Below, piece by piece: positions 1-9,031 of a stretch of DNA of 64,000 nt. The DNA is from Occultella gossypii. GTDB taxonomy: Bacteria; Actinomycetota; Actinomycetes; Actinomycetales; Beutenbergiaceae. Made by a program: the position numbers and the translations under genes. The notes beneath the pieces were generated by a model that saw only the letters and a program-made list of their open reading frames with translations, did not search any database and was not told the DNA's origin. Numbering within the stretch: position 1 is the first letter of the stretch; every line of letters starts with the position of its first letter. The stretch is taken from the NCBI RefSeq assembly GCF_019947135.1, contig NZ_JAGSHT010000001.1:1-64000 (forward strand). Reading direction: 5' to 3'.

Positions 1-91
1 AGCTAGACTACTGGGTTGATAGGCCGGATGTGGAAGTGAGGACTCAAAGACTCATGGAGCTGACCGGTACTAATATGCCGATAACTTGACC
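1..91 (+). rRNA. 23S ribosomal RNA, 3' end (partial)
   Basis: The first ~90 bases match the conserved 3' end of actinobacterial 23S rRNA, including the GACCGGTACTAAT segment at about 62-73 and a CTTGACC-like end near 85-91. The gene starts beyond the left edge. The 5S gene follows after an ~85-base spacer, as in a normal rRNA operon. The exact mature 3' end is an estimate. Confidence 0.9.
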
Positions 92-176
92 ACACAAAAA
101 AGTCAATACCTGTGTGTTACGCGTCCACTGTGCGGTTCCCGAGATACGGTCGGGAAACCGATGACATCTCCATAGA

Positions 177-295
177 GTTACGGCGGTCATAGCGAGGGGG
201 AAACGCCCGGACCCATTCCGAACCCGGAAGCTAAGCCCCTCTGCGCCGATGGTACTGCGTGGGAGACTACGTGGGAGAGTAGGACGCCGCCGGAC
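177..295 (+). rRNA. 5S ribosomal RNA
   Basis: A full-length (~118 nt) 5S rRNA of actinobacterial type: it opens GTTACGGCGGTC, has the conserved loop sequence CCCATTCCGAACCCGGAAG, and closes with GACGCCGCCGGAC, which pairs with the 5' end. It is the last gene of the rRNA operon whose 23S gene ends at the left edge. Confidence 0.95.
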
Positions 296-303
296 AACAC
301 TTA

Positions 304-338
304 GACAAGGGCCACCCCACACCGGGGTGGCCCTTGTC
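304..338 (+). terminator. Intrinsic terminator of the rRNA operon
   Basis: A perfect 15-bp inverted repeat (arms 304-318 and 324-338, starting GACAAGGGCCACC) with a 5-nt loop, followed by GCATTTT. It lies 8 nt after the 5S gene and before the next start codon, as expected for the end of an rrn transcript. Confidence 0.93.
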
Positions 339-390
339 GCATTTTCAGGTACTTTTGGAACGCATCACTGAGCGTGCATGAAGGAGCAGG

Positions 391-3063
391 ATGTCTGACG
401 AGCGACCTGACCGCAGCGAGAACGCTGACGGCCGGAAGCCACGGAGCAGTGGCGAGGGCGGTTCTCGAGGGCCCCGGCGCGAAGGTGCCGGCGCATCCGG
501 TTCCAGGTCCCAGGACGGGAGTGGCTCCGGCCGGCCTCGTGATGGTGAGCGACGTGAGTGGAAGCCGCGCGACGGCCAGAGCTCAGGGCGTCCTTCTCGT
601 GAGGGTGAGCGTCGGTCCTATGATTCGCGTCCTCCTCGCGCAGGTGAGCGGTCTGGCGACTCGCGTCCTCCTCGCACAGGTGAGCGACCTTCATATGGCT
701 CCAGTGCGTCCCGTGAGGGCGACCGTCGGGGCTATGACTCGCGTCCGCCTCGTGACGGTGAGCGACGCTCCTTCGATTCCCGCCCGCCCCGTGATGGTCA
801 GCGCTCTGGTGACTCCCGTCCTCCTCGTGAGGGTGAGCGCCGTTCCTATGATTCGCGTCCTCCTCGTGAGGGTGAGCGCCGTTCCTATGATTCGCGTCCG
901 CCTCGTGAGGGTGAGCGCCGTTCCTATGATTCGCGTCCGCCTCGTGAGGGTGAGCGCCGTTCCTATGATTCGCGTCCGCCTCGTGAGGGTGAGCGCCGTT
1001 CCTACGATTCGCGTCCTCCTCGCGATGGTCAGCGCTCTGGTGATTCGCGTCCGCCTCGTGAGGGTGAGCGCCGTTCCTATGACTCCCGTCCTCCTCGCGA
1101 TGGTCAGCGGCCTAGCGATTCCGGACCGGCCCGTGGTGGTGAGCGACGCTCGTACGATTCCCGTCCTCCTCGTGAGGGGGACCGTCGGGGTTACGACTCG
1201 CGTCCGCCTCGTGATGGTGAGCGACGTTCCTTTGACTCGCGTCCACCCCGTGATGGTCAGCGCTCTGGCGACTCCCGTCCCCCGCGTGATGGTGAGCGAC
1301 GTTCCTTCGACTCGCGCCCCCCGCGTGATGGTGAGGGACGTTCCTTCGACTCGCGCCCCCCGCGTGATGGTGAGCGACGTTCCTTTGACTCGCGCCCCCC
1401 GCGTGATGGTGAGGGACGTTCCTTTGACTCGCGCCCCCCGCGTGATGGTGAGCGACGTTCCTTTGACTCGCGTCCGCCTCGTGATGGTGAGGGACGTTCC
1501 TTTGACTCGCGCCCCCCGCGTGATGGTGAGCGACGTTCCTATGACTCGCGCGCCCCGCGTGATGGTCAGCGGTCTGGTGACTCGCGCCCTCCTCGCGATG
1601 GTGAGCGACGCTCGTATGACTCGCGCCCCCCGCGTGATGGTCAGCGGTCTGGTGACTCGCGTCCGCCTCGCGATGGGGAACGTCGCGAGTGGAAGCCCCG
1701 CGAGGAGCGGGGATCCGGCCGCCCGGGTTCGGACGAGTCGCGCCGTCCGCTGCGCAGTGCCGATCGCCGTCTCGACAGTCGTCCGCCACAGAGTGAGCGG
1801 GTACTCGCGCCGGAGATCGACGAGGACGTGGTCCCTCAGGACCTCGACCCCGTAGCCAGGCAGCGACTCCGAACCCTCTCGAAGGAGAACTCGGATGAGG
1901 TGGCGCGTCACCTCGTGATGGCCGGCCGTCTCATGGACCTTCGCCCCGAGGAGGCCTACGAGCACGCGCAGGCCGCATTGCGCCGAGCGGGCCGGGTGGA
2001 CATCGTCCGCGAGGCGGTCGCCCTGACGGCCTACGCCACCGGCAACTACGCGGAAGCCCTCCGGGAGTTGCGCACCGTTCGCAGGCTGAGCGGGATCGAC
2101 GCGCACCGCGCGATCGAGGCCGACTGCGAGCGAGGACTGGGGCGCCCCGAGCGTGCCCTCACGCTCGCCGCCGCCGAGCCGAGCCCGGACATGACCGACG
2201 TGGATCGCGTGGAGCTCGCGATCGTGGCGAGTGGTGCGCGGCTCGACCTCGGCGAGGCCGAGGCTGCACTGCTCACCCTGGACACGCCCGTGACCGCGGC
2301 GGTGGCCGACCCCGAGCTGAAGCATCGGCTGGACGAGGCCCGCGTGGAAGTGCTGCGGGCGCTGGGCCGGGAGGACGAGGCTGACGCGCTCGCCGCAACT
2401 CTGCCGGTGGCCGACGAGGCCGAACTGGAGGACGACGGCGTGGAGTTCGCTGAGGTGCCGTACTCCACGGCCGAGCTCGAGGCCATGGCCGCTCAGGTCG
2501 CCGAACAGGAGCAAGCTGCCGAGCGCGAGCGTGCGGCGCGTGCCCAGCAGCGACTGGATGAGGCAGCGGAGAAAGAAGCTGAGGAGGAGGCCGACTTCGA
2601 CGGTGAGGCCGAGGAGGAGGTCGAACTCGATCGGGAGCCGGCGGACGACTCGGACATTGAGGACGGTGCGGAGTCCAACCCCGAGGAGGACGCGAACCTC
2701 GACCCGGAGTCGGTGGACGACGGCGACCTTGAGTCGGATGCCGAGCCGGACCCGGAGTCGGTGGACGACGGCGACCTTGAGTCGGATGCCGAGCCGGACC
2801 CGGAGTCGGTGGACGACGGCGACCTTGAGTCGGATGCCGAGCCGGACCCGGAGCCGGTGGACGACGGCGACCTTGAGTCGGATGCCGAGCCGGACCCGGA
2901 GCCGGTGGACGACGACGACCTTGAGTCGGATGCCGAGCCGGACCCGGAGCCGGTGGACGACGACGACTTCGAGACGGATGCCGAGCCGGACCCCGAGCCC
3001 ATTGACGAGTCCGAGTCAGCTGTTCCGACCGAAGCTGCCGAGGACCCGGAGAGCAAGAAGTGA
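391..3063 (+). CDS. Repeat-rich TPR protein with basic N-terminus and acidic C-terminus (Rv1691-position)
   Basis: Protein of 890 residues in three blocks. Residues ~1-480 are Arg/Pro/Ser/Gly-rich and mostly built of 12-13-residue units such as EGERRSYDSRPPR. Residues ~490-675 are helical and TPR-like (for example GNYAEALRELRTV, LGEAEAALLTL). Residues ~690-890 are acidic, with six 16-residue units like DPESVDDGDLESDAEP. Its place before the HAD phosphatase, a 58-residue protein and tlyA matches M. tuberculosis Rv1691, a much shorter TPR protein, so only the middle block looks like the conserved core. Start is ATG 391 with AAGGAG at 381-386; the stop overlaps the next start (GTGA). No signal peptide or membrane segment. 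Function unknown; the charged arms suggest RNA or protein binding (inference). Confidence 0.85.
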   Translation: MSDERPDRSENADGRKPRSSGEGGSRGPRREGAGASGSRSQDGSGSGRPRDGERREWKPRDGQSSGRPSREGERRSYDSRPPRAGERSGDSRPPRTGERPSYGSSASREGDRRGYDSRPPRDGERRSFDSRPPRDGQRSGDSRPPREGERRSYDSRPPREGERRSYDSRPPREGERRSYDSRPPREGERRSYDSRPPREGERRSYDSRPPRDGQRSGDSRPPREGERRSYDSRPPRDGQRPSDSGPARGGERRSYDSRPPREGDRRGYDSRPPRDGERRSFDSRPPRDGQRSGDSRPPRDGERRSFDSRPPRDGEGRSFDSRPPRDGERRSFDSRPPRDGEGRSFDSRPPRDGERRSFDSRPPRDGEGRSFDSRPPRDGERRSYDSRAPRDGQRSGDSRPPRDGERRSYDSRPPRDGQRSGDSRPPRDGERREWKPREERGSGRPGSDESRRPLRSADRRLDSRPPQSERVLAPEIDEDVVPQDLDPVARQRLRTLSKENSDEVARHLVMAGRLMDLRPEEAYEHAQAALRRAGRVDIVREAVALTAYATGNYAEALRELRTVRRLSGIDAHRAIEADCERGLGRPERALTLAAAEPSPDMTDVDRVELAIVASGARLDLGEAEAALLTLDTPVTAAVADPELKHRLDEARVEVLRALGREDEADALAATLPVADEAELEDDGVEFAEVPYSTAELEAMAAQVAEQEQAAERERAARAQQRLDEAAEKEAEEEADFDGEAEEEVELDREPADDSDIEDGAESNPEEDANLDPESVDDGDLESDAEPDPESVDDGDLESDAEPDPESVDDGDLESDAEPDPEPVDDGDLESDAEPDPEPVDDDDLESDAEPDPEPVDDDDFETDAEPDPEPIDESESAVPTEAAEDPESKK
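601..1680 (+). repeat. 36/39-bp in-frame tandem repeats in the basic arm of the TPR protein
   Basis: Direct repeats encode the Arg-rich arm. The cleanest run is five contiguous, near-identical 39-bp units at 829-867, 868-906, 907-945, 946-984 and 985-1023; diverged 36- and 39-bp variants fill the rest. All unit lengths are multiples of three, so copy-number changes would keep the frame. The units use many T-ending codons (CGT, CCT, GGT, TAT, GAT), unlike flanking genes. Confidence 0.92.
2701..2988 (+). repeat. 48-bp tandem repeats in the acidic arm (six copies)
   Basis: Six contiguous 48-bp units begin at 2701, 2749, 2797, 2845, 2893 and 2941, followed by a degenerate seventh. Each encodes a 16-residue acidic unit. 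Copies differ by a few changes (E-S to E-P, G-D to D-D), showing ordered divergence along the array. Confidence 0.93.
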
Positions 3064-4139
3064 CGATCGGCGCCACCCTCCTCGGCTCGAGCGTGCCGCT
3101 GCAGAACGCCTACGACGTCGCCCTCCTCGACCTCGACGGCGTCGTGTATCGGGGCGCGCTCGGTGTTCCGCACGCGCCGGAGGCGGTGATCGGCGCCCGC
3201 GCCGCGGGCATGCGGGTCATGTACGTGACGAACAACGCCGCCCGCGCTCCGCAGACCGTCGCTGATCACCTCACCGAGCTCGACATCCCAACCAGTGCCG
3301 ACGAGGTCACCACGGCCGCCCAGGCGGCCGCCGCACTGGTCGCCTCCGAGGCGGACGCGACCACCCGGGTGCTGACGATCGGTGGTGACGGGCTCCGGCA
3401 GGCGATGCTCGCCGAAGGGCTCACGGTCGTCGCCAGCGCGGACGAGGCGCCGACCGTCGTGGTCCAAGGCTTCGCACCGACCCTCGGCTGGAAGGACCTC
3501 GCCGAGGCCGTGTACGCGATCCGTGCGGGGGCCGGCTACATCGCCTCGAACCTGGACGCGACCCTGCCCACCGACCGCGGCATGGCCCCCGGGAACGGCT
3601 CGCTCGTGGCGGCCGTCGTGCACGCCACCGGTGTCACCCCGCGCTCGACCGGCAAGCCGCAGGCCTCGATCTTCCACCAGGCGGCCCACCGGTCCGACGC
3701 CGAGCGCCCGCTCGTGGTCGGCGATCGGTTGGACACCGACATCGCCGGTGCCCGCGCAGCCGGCTACCCGAGCCTGCACGTGCTCACCGGCGTCGACCAG
3801 ATCACCGAGGTGCTCCGGGCGATCCCGGGGGAGCGGCCCACGTTCCTCGCCGCGGACCTGCGCGGCCTCGCCCAGGCACACCCCGAGCCTCAATGGCGCG
3901 AGGGAGCCTGGACCAGCGGCGATGCCGCGGCCCGCGTCGATGCCGCGACCCTCATCCTCACCAGGCCCGGCGGCGAGCTCACGCTCAGCGCCGGCTCGGA
4001 CCCCACCACCGTCTCCCTGGACGAGTTCCGCGCGGCAGCCGCCGCGGCCTGGGCGGCCAGCGACGCCGTCGGCACTGCCGGCACTGAGACTTCCGTACTG
4101 CCCGCCGACTTTCCACCGTTGCGCCTCGCCTCCGAGTGA
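3060..4139 (+). CDS. HAD-superfamily phosphatase, class IIA (NagD-like)
   Basis: Protein of 359 residues. The nucleophile motif DLDGVVYRG is near residue 24, the TNN motif near residue 60, and VGDRLDTDIAGA near residue 220, the order expected for class IIA HAD phosphatases. The position equals Rv1692 in M. tuberculosis, described as a glycerol-3-phosphate phosphatase; the substrate here is inferred only from that relationship. A C-terminal extension of ~80 residues follows the HAD core. The GTG start overlaps the upstream stop as GTGA, so the two genes are translationally coupled. Cytoplasmic; no signal sequence. Confidence 0.85.
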   Translation: MTIGATLLGSSVPLQNAYDVALLDLDGVVYRGALGVPHAPEAVIGARAAGMRVMYVTNNAARAPQTVADHLTELDIPTSADEVTTAAQAAAALVASEADATTRVLTIGGDGLRQAMLAEGLTVVASADEAPTVVVQGFAPTLGWKDLAEAVYAIRAGAGYIASNLDATLPTDRGMAPGNGSLVAAVVHATGVTPRSTGKPQASIFHQAAHRSDAERPLVVGDRLDTDIAGARAAGYPSLHVLTGVDQITEVLRAIPGERPTFLAADLRGLAQAHPEPQWREGAWTSGDAAARVDAATLILTRPGGELTLSAGSDPTTVSLDEFRAAAAAAWAASDAVGTAGTETSVLPADFPPLRLASE

Positions 4140-4185
4140 GCGCGCCGCGGGGCAGGTAGCGTGGGGCACCGAAGGGAGAACGACC

Positions 4186-4362
4186 GTGCCCCCCAGTGAC
4201 GACACCGCGTACGACGAGCCGACCGAGTTCGACGACCCCGAGATCGAGGCCGCCCTCACGGCTCTCGGTGGCATGTCCGAGGCGCCGCTGAGCCAGCACG
4301 TCGAGGCCTTCGAGAACGTCTACCGGGTGCTCCAGGACCGGCTCACCCAGGCCGAGAACTGA
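4186..4362 (+). CDS. Small conserved acidic protein (Rv1693-position)
   Basis: A 58-residue acidic protein starting PPSDDTAYDEPTEF and ending in an amphipathic helix-like segment (HVEAFENVYRVLQDRL). Start is GTG 4186 with AGGGAG ten bases upstream. It sits between the HAD phosphatase and tlyA, exactly where M. tuberculosis carries the similarly small Rv1693, and ends one base before tlyA starts. Function unknown; the conserved position suggests a role connected with its operon partners. Too short for a domain assignment. Confidence 0.75.
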   Translation: MPPSDDTAYDEPTEFDDPEIEAALTALGGMSEAPLSQHVEAFENVYRVLQDRLTQAEN

Positions 4363-4363
4363 C

Positions 4364-5203
4364 GTGGCGCGTCGGGCGCGCCTGGATGCCGAGTTGGTCC
4401 GCCGGGGGCTGGCCCGGTCGCGTCAGCATGCCGCCGAGCTGATCGACGCCTCCCGCGTGCTCCTCGACGGCACGACCGCCACCAAGGCCGCCACCCAGTT
4501 GGACCCCGCCCAGGCCGTGCGTGTCCTGCCGCCGGCCGAGGGCACCGGACCGGAGTACGCCTCCCGGGGCGGCCACAAACTGGCCGGAGCGCTCGACGCC
4601 CTCGGCGCCGCCGCCCCGCAGGTCGCGGGCCGCCGTGCCCTCGATGCCGGCGCCTCCACCGGCGGCTTCACCGATGTGTTGCTGCGGCGCGGCGCCGCCC
4701 ATGTGGTGGCCGTGGACGTCGGGTACGGCCAACTCGTCTGGGAACTTCAGACCAACGAGCGGGTCACCGTCCGGGACCGCACGAACGTCCGCTCGCTCAC
4801 CCCCGCCGACGTGGCCCCGGCACCGGAACTCGTGGTGGGAGACCTCTCGTTCATCTCGCTGACCCTAGTGCTGCCCGCGCTGGTGGGCGCCGTCGCGCCG
4901 GACGCGGACTTCCTCCTGATGGTCAAGCCGCAGTTCGAGGTGGGCCGGGAGCGGCTCGGCTCCGGGGGAGTGGTCCGCGACGTTGCTCTGCACGCCGACG
5001 CAGTGCGCACCGTCGCGCGCGCTGCCGCCGAACTCGGCCTGGCTCTACGGTCCGTCGTGGCCAGCCCGCTGCCCGGACCGAGCGGTAACGTCGAGTACTT
5101 CGTCCACCTTCGCGCCGGCGACGGCGTGTTCCCCACCCCCGAGGAGATCGACGCGATGATCGCGGTCGCTATCGAGAACGGCCCCGCCGGGGCGGCGCCA
5201 TGA
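4364..5203 (+). CDS. tlyA: 16S/23S rRNA (cytidine-2'-O)-methyltransferase TlyA
   Basis: Protein of 279 residues. An N-terminal S4 RNA-binding domain (about residues 1-60, with LVRRGLARSRQHAAELI) is followed by an FtsJ/Rossmann methyltransferase with the SAM motif DAGASTGGF near residue 95 and later GDLSFISL and MVKPQFEVG. Family knowledge: TlyA 2'-O-methylates C1409 of 16S and C1920 of 23S rRNA, which determines capreomycin sensitivity in mycobacteria. GTG start; the end overlaps the nadK start by 4 bp (ATGA). Length and context (tlyA-nadK-recN) are standard for actinobacteria. Confidence 0.95.
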   Translation: MARRARLDAELVRRGLARSRQHAAELIDASRVLLDGTTATKAATQLDPAQAVRVLPPAEGTGPEYASRGGHKLAGALDALGAAAPQVAGRRALDAGASTGGFTDVLLRRGAAHVVAVDVGYGQLVWELQTNERVTVRDRTNVRSLTPADVAPAPELVVGDLSFISLTLVLPALVGAVAPDADFLLMVKPQFEVGRERLGSGGVVRDVALHADAVRTVARAAAELGLALRSVVASPLPGPSGNVEYFVHLRAGDGVFPTPEEIDAMIAVAIENGPAGAAP

Positions 5204-6048
5204 GCCGCCGGGTCCTGATCCTGACCCACCCGACCCGGCCGGCTGCGGTGCACACGGCGGAGTCGGTCGCCTCGGGCCTACGGGACCGGGGCATGACCCC
5301 GATCGAGGAGTCGGAGGTCGACGACGGCGACATCGAGCTCGCGATCGTGCTCGGCGGGGACGGCACGATCCTGCGGGCCGCCGAACTCATCCGCGGCCGC
5401 GAGACCCCGCTGGTCGGCATCAACCTCGGCCATGTCGGGTTCCTCGCCGAGTCCGAGGTGGACCGGGTCGCGGACGTGGTGCGCCGGGCCGCCGAGCGGG
5501 ACTACGTCGTCGAGGAACGGATGACGCTGGACGTGACCGTGCAGCGACCCGACTCCGACGAACTCCACCACGGCTGGGCCATCAACGAGGCGAGTGTGGA
5601 GAAGAGTGAGCGCGAGCGGATGATCGAGGTCGCCATCGGCATCGACGGGCGCGGCCTGTCGACGTTCGGGTGCGACGGTGTGGTGCTGGCGACGCCCACG
5701 GGCTCCACCGCCTACGCATTCTCCGCGGGCGGCCCGGTGGTCTGGCCCGACGTCGAGGCCATGCTGCTCACCCCGATCAGTGCCCACGCCCTGTTCGCCC
5801 GGCCACTCGTGGTCGGCCCGGACTCGCGGATGTCCGTGGAGATCCTGGCCCGCAGCTACTCCTCCGCGGTGGTGTGGTGCGACGGCCGGCGCCGGATCGA
5901 TGCCCCGCCCGGCTCTCACATCGACGTGGTCCGCGGGGCCGAACCGGTGCGGCTGGCCCGGCTCAACCTGGCCCCGTTCACGGACCGCCTGGTCGGCAAG
6001 TTCAACCTACCCGTGGCCGGCTGGCGGGGCGGTCGGGAGGCGCCGTGA
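5200..6048 (+). CDS. nadK: NAD kinase
   Basis: Protein of 282 residues that phosphorylates NAD to NADP in the cytoplasm. It shows the GGDGT nucleotide motif near residue 53, the NLGHVGFLAE segment, NEASVEKS, and TPTGSTAYAFSAGGP, all hallmarks of PpnK. The start is coupled to tlyA (ATGA) and the stop overlaps the recN start (GTGA). Usual length for actinobacterial NadK. Confidence 0.96.
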   Translation: MSRRVLILTHPTRPAAVHTAESVASGLRDRGMTPIEESEVDDGDIELAIVLGGDGTILRAAELIRGRETPLVGINLGHVGFLAESEVDRVADVVRRAAERDYVVEERMTLDVTVQRPDSDELHHGWAINEASVEKSERERMIEVAIGIDGRGLSTFGCDGVVLATPTGSTAYAFSAGGPVVWPDVEAMLLTPISAHALFARPLVVGPDSRMSVEILARSYSSAVVWCDGRRRIDAPPGSHIDVVRGAEPVRLARLNLAPFTDRLVGKFNLPVAGWRGGREAP

Positions 6049-7781
6049 TCGAGGAGATCCGCATTGAGAACCTCGGTGTGATCGTATCCGCCCGGATCGA
6101 ACTCTCCCCGGGCCTGACCGTCATCACCGGGGAGACCGGCGCCGGCAAGACGATGGTGCTGACCGGGCTGGACCTGCTCCTCGGCGGCAAGGCCGACGCC
6201 GGTGCGGTGCGCCCTGGCGCCGACACCGCCTCCGTGGAGGGACGCCTGGTGCCACCGAGTGGCCACCCGGCGCTCGACCTCGCGGCCGACGCCGGCGCGC
6301 TGCTCGACGACGACGCACTGATCGTGCTGCGGACGGTGGCCGCTGCCGGACGGTCGCGTGCGCACCTCGGCGGCCGCACCGTCCCGCAGGGCCTCCTCGC
6401 GGACGTCGGCGCCGAACTGGTGACCGTGCACGGCCAGAGCGACCAGATGCGCCTGCGGTCCAGCGCCCACCAGCGCCAAGCCCTCGACGCGTTCGCGGGC
6501 CCCGAGCACCTCGACACCCTGGCGGCATTCACCCAGGCCCACACCCGCCGTCGGGCACTGGAGCACGAACTCGCGGCCTGGGACGCCGAGGTCGAGGACC
6601 GCCGCGCCGAACTGGCCCGGCTCGAACGCGATCTGGAACGCATCGACGCCCTCGAACCTGTGCCGGGCGAACTCGCCACGCTGCGGGACGAGGCCGAACG
6701 CCTGGGCAACGTCGAGGAGCTGCGGCTGGCCGCGGAGCAGGCGCACGACGCCCTGGCCGGCACCGAGGACACCCTGGACGCCCCGAACGCAGCCGCCCTG
6801 ATCGAGACCGCGCGCCGCGCCCTCGCGGCCGCGGAGGGATTCGATGCCTCGCTCGCGGACTGGTCGGCCCGACTGGCCCAGATGTCCTACCAGCTCAGCG
6901 ACCTCGTCACCGAGATCAGCAGCTACGCCAGCGCACTCGAGGCGGACCCGGATCGGCTCGAGCAGGTGCACAACCGGCGCTCCGCCCTCGGTGAGCTGAC
7001 CCGCGCCTACGCCGACCCGGGCGTCGACGACCCCCTCGCCGCCGTACTCGCCCACGCCGCCGCGGCCCGGGAGCGCATCGGAGAACTCACCGCGCCGGGA
7101 GCCGGCCGGGACGCACTCGAGGCCAGGGCCGCCGAGGCCACCGAGGCCGAGTCCGCGGCCGCCGCCGACCTGACCGCCGGACGGCAGGACGCGGGGGCCC
7201 GGATGGCGAAGGCCGTCAACGCCGAGCTCGCCGGGCTCGCCATGGGTGGCGCGAGCATCGAGGTGGCCATGACCCCGCGCGAGGAGTTGGCCGGGTGGGG
7301 AGCCGAGGACGTCGAGCTGCTCCTGGTCGCCCACCGGGGCGCCCCCGCACGCCCGCTCGCCAAGGGTGCCTCCGGCGGCGAGATGTCCCGCGTGATGCTG
7401 GCGATCGAGGTCGCACTCGCCCGCGAGCAGGCGACCTCCACCGACCGCGCGTTGCCCACCTTCGTGTTCGACGAGGTGGACGCCGGGGTCGGTGGCCGGG
7501 CCGCCGTCGAGGTAGGTCGCCGGCTGGCCGAGCTGGCGCGCCACACCCAGGTGATCATCGTCACCCACCTGGCTCAGGTCGCCGCCTACGCGGACCGGCA
7601 CGTGGTGGTCACCAAGACCACGCACGACGGTGCGGATGCGGTGACGAACAGTGACATCCGTGAAGTGCTGGGCGCCGATCGCGAGGCCGAACTGGCCCGC
7701 ATGCTCAGCGGCGACGCGGACTCCGACACCGCCATGCGGCATGCCGCAGAACTCCTCGAACGAACGGGCGTGGGACCATAG
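6045..7781 (+). CDS. recN: DNA repair protein RecN
   Basis: An SMC-like ATPase of 578 residues for double-strand break repair. Walker A GETGAGKT lies near residue 29, a Glu/Ala/Arg-rich coiled-coil middle (about 150-370) separates the halves, and the C-terminal ABC signature (GASGGEMSR) and Walker B (FVFDEVDAGVGG, near residue 475) complete the ATP site. Start is GTG 6045, overlapping the nadK stop; it gives the typical RecN N-terminus IEEIRIENLGVI. Longer in-frame openings upstream lie inside nadK and were not used. Confidence 0.96.
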   Translation: MIEEIRIENLGVIVSARIELSPGLTVITGETGAGKTMVLTGLDLLLGGKADAGAVRPGADTASVEGRLVPPSGHPALDLAADAGALLDDDALIVLRTVAAAGRSRAHLGGRTVPQGLLADVGAELVTVHGQSDQMRLRSSAHQRQALDAFAGPEHLDTLAAFTQAHTRRRALEHELAAWDAEVEDRRAELARLERDLERIDALEPVPGELATLRDEAERLGNVEELRLAAEQAHDALAGTEDTLDAPNAAALIETARRALAAAEGFDASLADWSARLAQMSYQLSDLVTEISSYASALEADPDRLEQVHNRRSALGELTRAYADPGVDDPLAAVLAHAAAARERIGELTAPGAGRDALEARAAEATEAESAAAADLTAGRQDAGARMAKAVNAELAGLAMGGASIEVAMTPREELAGWGAEDVELLLVAHRGAPARPLAKGASGGEMSRVMLAIEVALAREQATSTDRALPTFVFDEVDAGVGGRAAVEVGRRLAELARHTQVIIVTHLAQVAAYADRHVVVTKTTHDGADAVTNSDIREVLGADREAELARMLSGDADSDTAMRHAAELLERTGVGP

Positions 7782-7786
7782 GCTCG

Positions 7787-8974
7787 ATGAGATCCCTGCT
7801 CCGACGCCGATCGGGTGACGCCAACGCGCCCTCCGATGCGCTCCACCATGTCCGCGTGGACCCGCGTACCAAGTCGCTCACGAAGCGCCTGAGGGCGGGC
7901 GACATCGCCGTGATCGACCACGAGGACATCGACCGGGTCTCCGCGGAGGCCCTCGTCGCGGTGAAGCCGGCCGCGGTGCTGAACGCCGCGAAGTCCACCT
8001 CCGGGCGCTATCCGAACCTTGGCCCGCAGATCCTCGTCGACGCGGGAATCCCGCTGATCGACGACCTCGGCCCGGACGTGATGACCCTCAAGGAGGGCAG
8101 CAGCGTCCGGTTCGACGGCGGCACCGTCTTCGACGCCGCCGGCTCGGTGGTCGCCGAGGGTACCCGCCAGGACGACGCGAGCGTCGCGGCCGCGATGGAG
8201 GACGCTCGGGCCGGCCTGTCCGTGCAGCTCGAGGCGTTCGCCGCGAACACCATGGACTACATGAAGCGGGAGCGAGAGCTCCTGCTCGACGGTGTCGGCG
8301 TGCCACGAATCACCACCAAGATCGACGGCCGGCACGTGCTGATCGTTGTCCGCGGGTACTCCTACAAGGAGGACCTGGCCATGCTGCGCTCGTACGTGCG
8401 CGAGTACCGGCCGATCCTGATCGGCGTGGACGGCGGCGCCGACGCCATCATCGAGGAAGGGCTCAAGCCCGACCTGATCGTCGGGGACATGGACTCCGTC
8501 TCGGACAAGACCCTGCGCAGCGGCGCCGAGGTGGTGGTGCACGCCTACCGCGACGGCCGGGCACCCGGCCTGGAACGGGTGCAGCAGCTCGACGTGCCCC
8601 ACGTGGTCTTCCCGGCCACCGGCACCTCGGAGGACATCGCGATGCTCCTCGCCGACGACAAGGGCGCCGCGCTGATCGTTGCCGTGGGCACCCACGAGAC
8701 CCTCGTGGAGTTCCTCGACAAGGGACGCTCCGGGATGGCCTCGACATTCCTCACCCGGCTGCGGGTCGGCGGAAAGCTCATCGACGCCAAGGGTGTCTCC
8801 CGCCTGTACCGGCACCGTATCTCCAACTGGCAGGTCACCGGGCTGATCCTGGCCGGCCTCGCGGCACTGATCGCCGCGCTGGCCTCCACCCCGGCCGGCC
8901 AGGCGTTCTTCGGGATCCTGCTGGCCCGCTTCGATGACATCTGGTCCTGGATCCGGGGCCTGTTCGGCGGCTAG
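7787..8974 (+). CDS. steA: SteA-type septation protein (thiamine-pyrophosphokinase-like fold, C-terminal TM)
   Basis: Protein of 395 residues. The central region contains GVDGGADAIIEEGLKPDLIVGDMDS, read here only in part: the DGGAD and GDMDS motifs resemble thiamine pyrophosphokinase. One hydrophobic segment (about residues 347-370) near the C-terminus should anchor it in the membrane. Position right after recN and before a SteB-like protein matches Rv1697/Rv1698 and C. glutamicum steA-steB, whose products form a complex in the RipC-FtsEX cell-separation pathway. Enzyme activity is not established for the family. ATG start five bases after recN. Confidence 0.88.
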   Translation: MRSLLRRRSGDANAPSDALHHVRVDPRTKSLTKRLRAGDIAVIDHEDIDRVSAEALVAVKPAAVLNAAKSTSGRYPNLGPQILVDAGIPLIDDLGPDVMTLKEGSSVRFDGGTVFDAAGSVVAEGTRQDDASVAAAMEDARAGLSVQLEAFAANTMDYMKRERELLLDGVGVPRITTKIDGRHVLIVVRGYSYKEDLAMLRSYVREYRPILIGVDGGADAIIEEGLKPDLIVGDMDSVSDKTLRSGAEVVVHAYRDGRAPGLERVQQLDVPHVVFPATGTSEDIAMLLADDKGAALIVAVGTHETLVEFLDKGRSGMASTFLTRLRVGGKLIDAKGVSRLYRHRISNWQVTGLILAGLAALIAALASTPAGQAFFGILLARFDDIWSWIRGLFGG

Positions 8975-9031
8975 CACGCCCTCCCGACGCCCCACCTGCC
9001 CCGGCCGAAGACCGAGAAGGAAAGCCCACAC

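Noticed and set aside
829-1023. Tandem repeats resembling a CRISPR array
   Set aside because: Units are contiguous with no spacers and encode an in-frame protein repeat; no cas genes are present.
374-1855. Long open frames in other frames and strands over the repeat region
   Set aside because: They arise because the repeats lack stop codons in several frames; their translations are low-complexity and have no start signal better than ATG 391.
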